The position numbers and the translations under genes are program-made. The notes beneath the pieces are model-generated. The model was not told where the DNA came from and made no database searches. It saw only the letters and a list, made by a program, of their open reading frames with translations. Shown here one piece after another: positions 58,101 through 64,000 of a stretch of DNA of 64,000 nt (positions are counted from its first letter, which is position 1; each line of letters opens with the position of its first letter). The stretch comes from Setaria digitata (taxonomy: Eukaryota; Nematoda; Chromadorea; Rhabditida; Setariidae). The DNA is taken from NCBI GenBank assembly GCA_003640385.1, contig RCAB01000316.1, positions 1 through 64,000 of the forward strand. The letters are read 5' to 3'.

Positions 58101-60181
58101 TACATTATCGCCCTACATCTTGCGGGAAGCAACAATTGTAGGGTATCTATCTTTTGAAATGGGTTGCGCATCGAATTTTGCGAACCTCTTCAATAAGGGT
58201 CGTCGTCATCCTCGTTTATATGCATATTTTCAAAGAGATCCATTGTCGATGGCCGTTGGTCAGCAGATTGTGAGAACTGGAGATAGTAAGGGAATCGGAA
58301 TCGGTCGATGGGACTGCTCGAGGTCGAGTCGATTGTTGTGATCATTCTGCCGATTATATAATCAAATAAATATAGTGCACGACCTCAATTTTTTCGCACA
58401 CACATTTGAATTTTTATTCACACTCAGACGCAACATTGCATCCATTACCTTTCGTCATCCTGGTGCAGTGATTTTCGAGAGAGCAGGTATCTCGATCTGA
58501 TCTGATCCATTCCGATCGCTTCGTTACCTATAGTTAAAGTGCTGGCTGATTTGTGGGAATCTTATCCGAACCAGTACCCCTCTGCAAACCTTGTTGCCCT
58601 GAGGGTGGACGATGGAATAACCTCTTTCTTTCTTTATCCCCTTCCTTCCCCTTCTTCTTCAAGGTCCAGCAACTGGAAAAAAATAGAGGCCGAAATACCT
58701 TTCAGAATGCGATGTTACTTCCTTTAGATATCTTCAGCCCCACGGCATACTTCTAAATAAGAAGATATCTATTCCGTTCCACAACATCAAATTTATTTAA
58801 ACTTCGAAAAACACAGAAGGAGCAAGAAAGAAAGGTCTCGGATATGTTGGTCACCCAGTTTCCACGATCATGCGGGGCTGTATCCCCTAAATCAATGTTA
58901 CGCACCCCATTCTACATACCACACCCGTTCTTTTAGCCCTATTACGCCATACCATCACGGTCGGCCTACATATCCTCTCCTGCCGTGTCCTCGAAAGGTC
59001 CAGCCAGCTACGGTCGACCCTTCCTGATGACGGTGACAACAATGGACAATTCCACCTGTCTCAACATGATACCACTCCTGATGTATACTTCCCCTCCCCT
59101 TGCGGATCTGAACGACCGCCTTCAGATTGTGTCACACCACAAAATTACCGTCACTGACAAAATTTCTTTTTTTCCTCGGAAAATTCGTCCAGAACGTTCA
59201 TCTTTTTGCAATTGTGACCCCCAAATCCTCGTCCTGTCTTTCCACTCCTTCACTTATCCTAAAAGTTTGCTTCCACTTTTAAAACTCAACAATCTCCCTT
59301 CTAACCTCATTCTAACCTCATTCTTCAATCTAACCTCATTCTTTATCTTACAAATTACCTCTTTTCTAAAAAAGTGTTAAGTTGGTGACAAGAAAAACAA
59401 CCAATTTATTTGACACTTCGAAATCTGATTCTGAATCTCGAGTCTACTGGCTCGAAAAATCAATTTCCTGTTTTAAATATTTTTGTAATTCTGAAAGAAT
59501 ATTTTAAACCTCTGCAATATTTTCCTTCCTTCTTTTCCTTAGTAAGGGAGTTCTGTTAGTTGCAATAGCTGATCTGATCAATTACTGGTAAGGAAAAGTT
59601 TTCAAAATTGTACTATTTCGCAAATTGATTCGAAATTTTCTTTTGAAAGAAGAAGCTTTCTGTTGGGACATATCACGTATTAGTTAAAAAGGACTAACTC
59701 GAGAATTCGCGATGAAACGATAAGAATGATGTCACCAAACAAAAGCTGTCCCATTTGGGCATTTCTCAACCTTTTTGTAACCATTGCTAACAACTTTTGC
59801 TCTCATTCTATTTATCTCTGCAACTAAACTTATTAATTACACTTTGAAATTTAAAATAAAAACTGACGGATAGGCTATACTAAATTGGTCCATACAACAA
59901 TGCATCGTTTTTTTTTTATCACAGATGCCAATAAAATCTTAAGTGTTTATCAAGAATCTGTTAACTTGGATAAGGAAGTATTGCATTTTCTGATTAAAAT
60001 ACGATGATAACATGTTGCGGCTAATGATTCAGGTTGTAGCTCAAAGAATACCTTTGGTCTGACGAATTTACTGTTAGAGCGAAAATGATCGAAGTGTCGA
60101 TTTTTCGTTAAACGTATTTTATTTGACTTTTCAAATGTTTGCACTTTTTGCTACCAATTTTAAAAACAAAATTAACTAGTG
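55142..60181. other. about 5 kb without supported genes, phosphatase to nuclear receptor
   Basis: Mostly AT-rich, with two clearly GC-richer islands at about 55,790-56,075 and 57,990-59,240. Frames in these islands lack recognisable motifs. It is probably upstream and regulatory sequence of the nuclear receptor plus degenerate repeat DNA; untranslated 5' exons of the receptor could lie here. Confidence 0.5.
57990..59240. other. GC-richer island of unknown nature
   Basis: The composition is visibly richer in G+C than the flanks, with C-rich tracts on the plus strand (58,860-59,150). Open frames of 60-130 codons overlap on the plus strand, but none shows splice-site support or a known motif. 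It may be an old repeat or a large 5' regulatory block. Confidence 0.4.
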
Positions 60182-62556
60182 ATGCTCGAATTTGAAATGT
60201 CCGAGTTGCAGGTTGAGGGAAAGTGGTCCGGTACCGAGGAGGGAAGAAGTGAGGATAGGTTTGTCGGTGAAGTCATGAATACAGAGCCGACGTCGGCGTT
60301 CCGATCTCCTGTTATCACTTCGTCCACGTCTACCAGAGTAGCTCATCCACTCATTGTGCATCCTCAACCCATCAAGTAAGTATTCAAGGCACTAATAAAT
60401 CTAGAGATCTAAATGTGCTACCGTTTTCTGATGATTGTTTTTTAAAGGATGCAAACAGTGTGAGTACAAACTTTTATGGCACTCTGAACTTTCGCAATCA
60501 TTTATTTGCAATTTTATCATATTTCAGACCTTACTCACACACGGCAGCTACCGACCCGTTCACCTTGTACAGTTACTACTTATCACAGATGGGTCATGGT
60601 TTTGATTTACACCAATTAGCGCAAATCACTCGACCTCCGATCCTTTCCAGTCCACATTCACTGTCTCCAAGTACGGCTTTAATCAGTAATTCAGTTGCTT
60701 CCGCCGCTACAACTAATCGAATCAACTGGGAAACAGAAGCAAGTAAACCAGTTCGGAAAGAACAGTGCAGGTCTGTTCTGCTTTAAAATTTTAAATTTTA
60801 CTGCATATTATACTATTATTTCGAGTTCGAGCTAAAAAAACCTAATGATCTTAAACTTGAAGTGAAACATTATTACCCGATTTCTCCCATCAGTTTTTTA
60901 ATATTTTTTCCCTTGTACTGGAAGAAAGTTTTACTGAAGTTTTCGTATGCCATCACATCTTTACTTTTATCTCTCTCCAGAACTTCATATCAGCCAAACC
61001 AAGAAAAGTAAGGAATACTACTAACTGCCGAAGTTTTTTTTCGTTATGTTTAGCTATTTGAGCATCAGCTGAGTTGCGATCTCCAGTTGTACTGAGTAAT
61101 TTAGCTGAAAATTAATATTTTATTCCTAATCGTAGTTTATTTGTCCAGTAAAAGGATTTTAAACTGGCAGCCCTCCATTACATTTCCTATATGCGTGACC
61201 AATGAACTCACAGTGATCAGGATCAAGTTTTCAAAAATACCACTCGCCATAAAGAGTTTGTGGTAAGTGTCATGAGCAGCAGTAGCTAAGCCAACTTGAA
61301 AAGGAAGAATTAGGCAATTCATTCCCGGAGAAGAAAAAAAAGGTGGATGACCTTGGCAAAGCCAGGGAATCATTATATGTCCTTGTACTGTCACGGCTGT
61401 GTCTTGGGTCCTCAGATCACCCTACTCAATGTGTTTTCAAATGCGCCGAAAACCTGTTTTTAAAGGGCAGCAAGGACAAAACTATTACTAAAATGAAAGT
61501 AGGCTGGGAAATAATATCATTTTTGTTGGCTTGGAACGGAATTTCATAATTCCAGCTTGGTAGATATTGGTCGATAATAGAAAATTTTCTTATTATCTTC
61601 AAAATTTTAAATTTGACAAATAGCTTACAATTTTGCCACTGTTCTTTTTTGTTTGTATTTTAAAACCACCGAGGAATTTTGCAAGTTTTGAGCATCAGAA
61701 GTGATTCAATTTTAGTGTATCTGAACTTTGGGCATATGATGGATGTAAAGCAGTTTTGCGGTATAAAGTCCAAATTATCTCGTGTTTTAGAGAACAACAT
61801 CGATATTGTACTGAGAGAAATGAAATTTCAAAAACTTTTAAGCCCTGATTCACCCCAAAGTGCGGAGACATCATGTTCAAGAGCGTCACAGTCTAGTACG
61901 TCACCTAAAGATCGCATAGCAACAACAACAACTGGATCTGATCGTGGCTCCGATAAATTCTCCTGGTTGAGCCACTATAGCGTGGAACCGAATACAGCTG
62001 TCGTGACCTCCAATCTAAGCAGTCCTTCATTAGCATCAGGTTTAATTAGAAAATTTGTCCCTCCTTTATCTGTGATAACCCTTTTCTTTACTTTAGCACC
62101 TCTTCAATACTTTTCGAAGCCAATAAATTTGGTTAGAAAAAATATCACGATATTGCTACCAAGTATTACGCTTCAGGGAACTATTCATCGAAATATTAAA
62201 TTGATGGATATCGTTAAAATTAAAGTTTTTGATTAAATTTTATCGTAAATTCTGGATGCATATGTGTAAATCAGAAATGGTTCCTTTCATAAAAGCATGT
62301 ATGTAAATGATCCATCACTGCTATGCCGTGATTTGAATGAATTTCACTAAAAAATTTAAATTTCAATGAACATTTGTTTAGCGCAATCAAACGGCTCAGA
62401 AACGACCTATACGTGGAATGGACGCGTGGATGGACATCGTTCAGGAGAGCTCACTGCGGCGCTTATGAACGACTACTTGGATGACGATCCATTACTGTGC
62501 GCTATCTGCGCCGATAAGTCATCTGGATTACATTACGGTATCTACACTTGTGAAGG
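60182..62556 (+). CDS. nuclear hormone receptor, N-terminal part (continues past the window)
   Basis: Ligand-regulated or orphan transcription factor. Four exons join in phase: 60182-60375, 60528-60770, 61699-62039, 62382-62556, giving the first 317 residues. Residues 1-290 form a Ser/Thr/Pro-rich N-terminal (A/B) region. The DNA-binding domain starts at about 299 with [20 protein letters not shown], the first half of zinc finger 1. The exon then ends in phase 2, expecting the P-box CKGFFKR in the next exon. GLHYGI.TCEG is closest, from memory, to the NR6A/HR4 (GCNF) group, C. elegans NHR-91 type; this is inference from a short motif. The next exon was not found up to 64000, so the intron is longer than 1.4 kb. 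An alternative start is Met at 60197. Confidence 0.85.
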
Positions 62557-64000
62557 GTAAAGATATTTTGTCCTTTCAAAGTCAAGAATTACTGCAGAAA
62601 GAGAAGCTAACTAATTATAAAAAGAAGCGAGATTTGTTTAAAGAAGACGGAAATTTCTCACACTCTCTCAGTAGCCTTCGGTAGATATAACTAAGAATTA
62701 GGGTTTATTGTGTTTGTTCTCTTTTTAGCGGTAAGAAAATCACCAACAATCCAATGCTTTCGGTGTTGTCTCTTTGCTGCGAAAAAGTTAGAAGTCTAAG
62801 ACTGAGAAGTATTATAAATGTGGAATGAATAAATCAGTAAGAAGATCGAACTACCTGATCAACATGAATAAATGCAAACTTTTTGCAACTTCGAACTCAA
62901 ACTTAAACTCAGAATATGCTTGCTTTTTTACTATGCACCATTGCATGAAGAAATTGATTTATTCAATAGTGATTTGAATGAATTTCATTAGAAGATTTAA
63001 ATTTGAAATAGTGACAGATGTTGGGAGTAAATCTGTCGTATGTTCACGTTCATGTTTGAGGAAAAGTTATTAATTCAGTCACTAGGGGAGGAATGATAAT
63101 AGCTTTGACAGAACATTTATTTCGGGTCTTTCTAGCGCAACTGCAGTAGTGTTGGTAGCAATAGCAGTAGTGGTAGTGGTAGTGGTAGCGTTGGCGATGG
63201 CTGTGGTAGTAATTGTTATAATAGTAATTAATGCACTGCTTTTTACAGAAAAGCACAGCCTGATACAGAAACTGATTATTTGTATGAATGGTTTACGAAA
63301 TGGGTTATCAGGTTCCCGTTAACGACATTGCTTGTCTTCCCTACCTTTTCTTCATACTATTCATCTTTCTTTGCTTTTTTCGAGTTGTCAAACTACAAAC
63401 AGATTTTGAGTCCGCCTCTTTTAAATACTGATGATCATGTGGCAGACTATAGTATGACTATAGTTTGTCAAAAAGTGATCTGAACTGAATTAAGGTCGGG
63501 GAAGAAAGACATATTTTTAGAGGTAATTTATTGTTCAGACTATTCGTCAGTCTATAGTTACGAAGAACTGAACTGACTAAATGACGCGCTTTGTTAGGTT
63601 GTGATATTGATCGTTGTTTGTTGTATATTTCGTTTATTTGAAAAATTGTATTTGTAATTGACTAAAGTTTTTGAAATTCAAGCAAAAACTACTTCTCACT
63701 TCAATAGTTTTCATCTCCGAAAGTTGTTCGCTTTGCCATATTCTTTCTTCATCTGGAAAGATTTTTAATACCGCATTCCCTTCTTCTAATTAATACTTCA
63801 CTTTATGAAGTATGTGCATAATTGATTAGAACTAGTACTTTTACTTTCACTGTGACTAACCAGGAGTGTTTTGAACTGCTTTATAAGACTCGCTGCTGCT
63901 AGAAATCATTAGATAAAGAATATGAAGGAATCTCTTCCGTATTTCTAGCATCATTCTTCTGTTGTAGCTGACTTTTCTACATAGGTTTATATAACTTATG
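62557..64000. other. intron of the nuclear receptor gene running out of the window
   Basis: No sequence coding for the rest of zinc finger 1 (CKGFFK) appears in any plus frame. A GTAGTG-type imperfect repeat lies at 63140-63190. Confidence 0.6.

Overview
The window looks like nuclear DNA of a nematode, most likely a filarial or other spirurid worm. It is AT-rich (roughly two-thirds A+T by eye). Genes are broken into short exons of about 50-370 bases separated by AT-rich introns mostly of 150-700 bases. Splice acceptors are of the nematode TTTTCAG type, and some first exons carry a TTTTCAG-like site just before the ATG, as expected for spliced-leader trans-splicing. I assigned genes by joining exons by eye in a consistent reading phase and comparing the products with remembered families. 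Species assignment is inference; no database was searched.

Layout. Positions 1-47,500 hold genes on the minus strand: folylpolyglutamate synthase (left end leaves the window), DNA polymerase delta subunit 3 (ending in a PIP box), phosphatidylinositol 4-kinase beta, cytochrome b5, TM9SF1-type nonaspanin, eIF4E2/4EHP, an orphan class A GPCR, a COMM-domain protein (5' end unresolved) and a two-domain ER FKBP ending in RDEL. The strand switches in a gene-poor stretch at 47.5-51 kb. On the plus strand follow a histidine-acid-phosphatase-family protein with a hydrophobic C-terminal tail and, after about 5 kb of mostly noncoding sequence, the 5' half of a nuclear hormone receptor whose DNA-binding domain is cut by an intron that runs past the right end.

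These are mostly conserved housekeeping genes: folate retention, DNA replication, Golgi phosphoinositide synthesis, electron transfer at the ER, secretory-pathway membrane trafficking, translational repression and ER protein folding. The accessory part consists of the receptor genes and the phosphatase. I see no operon-like tight spacing (gaps are over 1 kb), no CRISPR array, no intact transposon and no bacterial cassette.

The most unusual points are a mosaic of copied exon pieces inside the FPGS intron, three introns that appear to use GC donors (GCAAG), an acid phosphatase whose second catalytic motif has lost its His-Asp, a Cys-rich linker in the PI4K, a GPCR lacking NPxxY, several perfect hairpins, and a single N joining two near-identical 105-base copies that looks like an assembly artefact. 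I found no convincing new multi-gene system.
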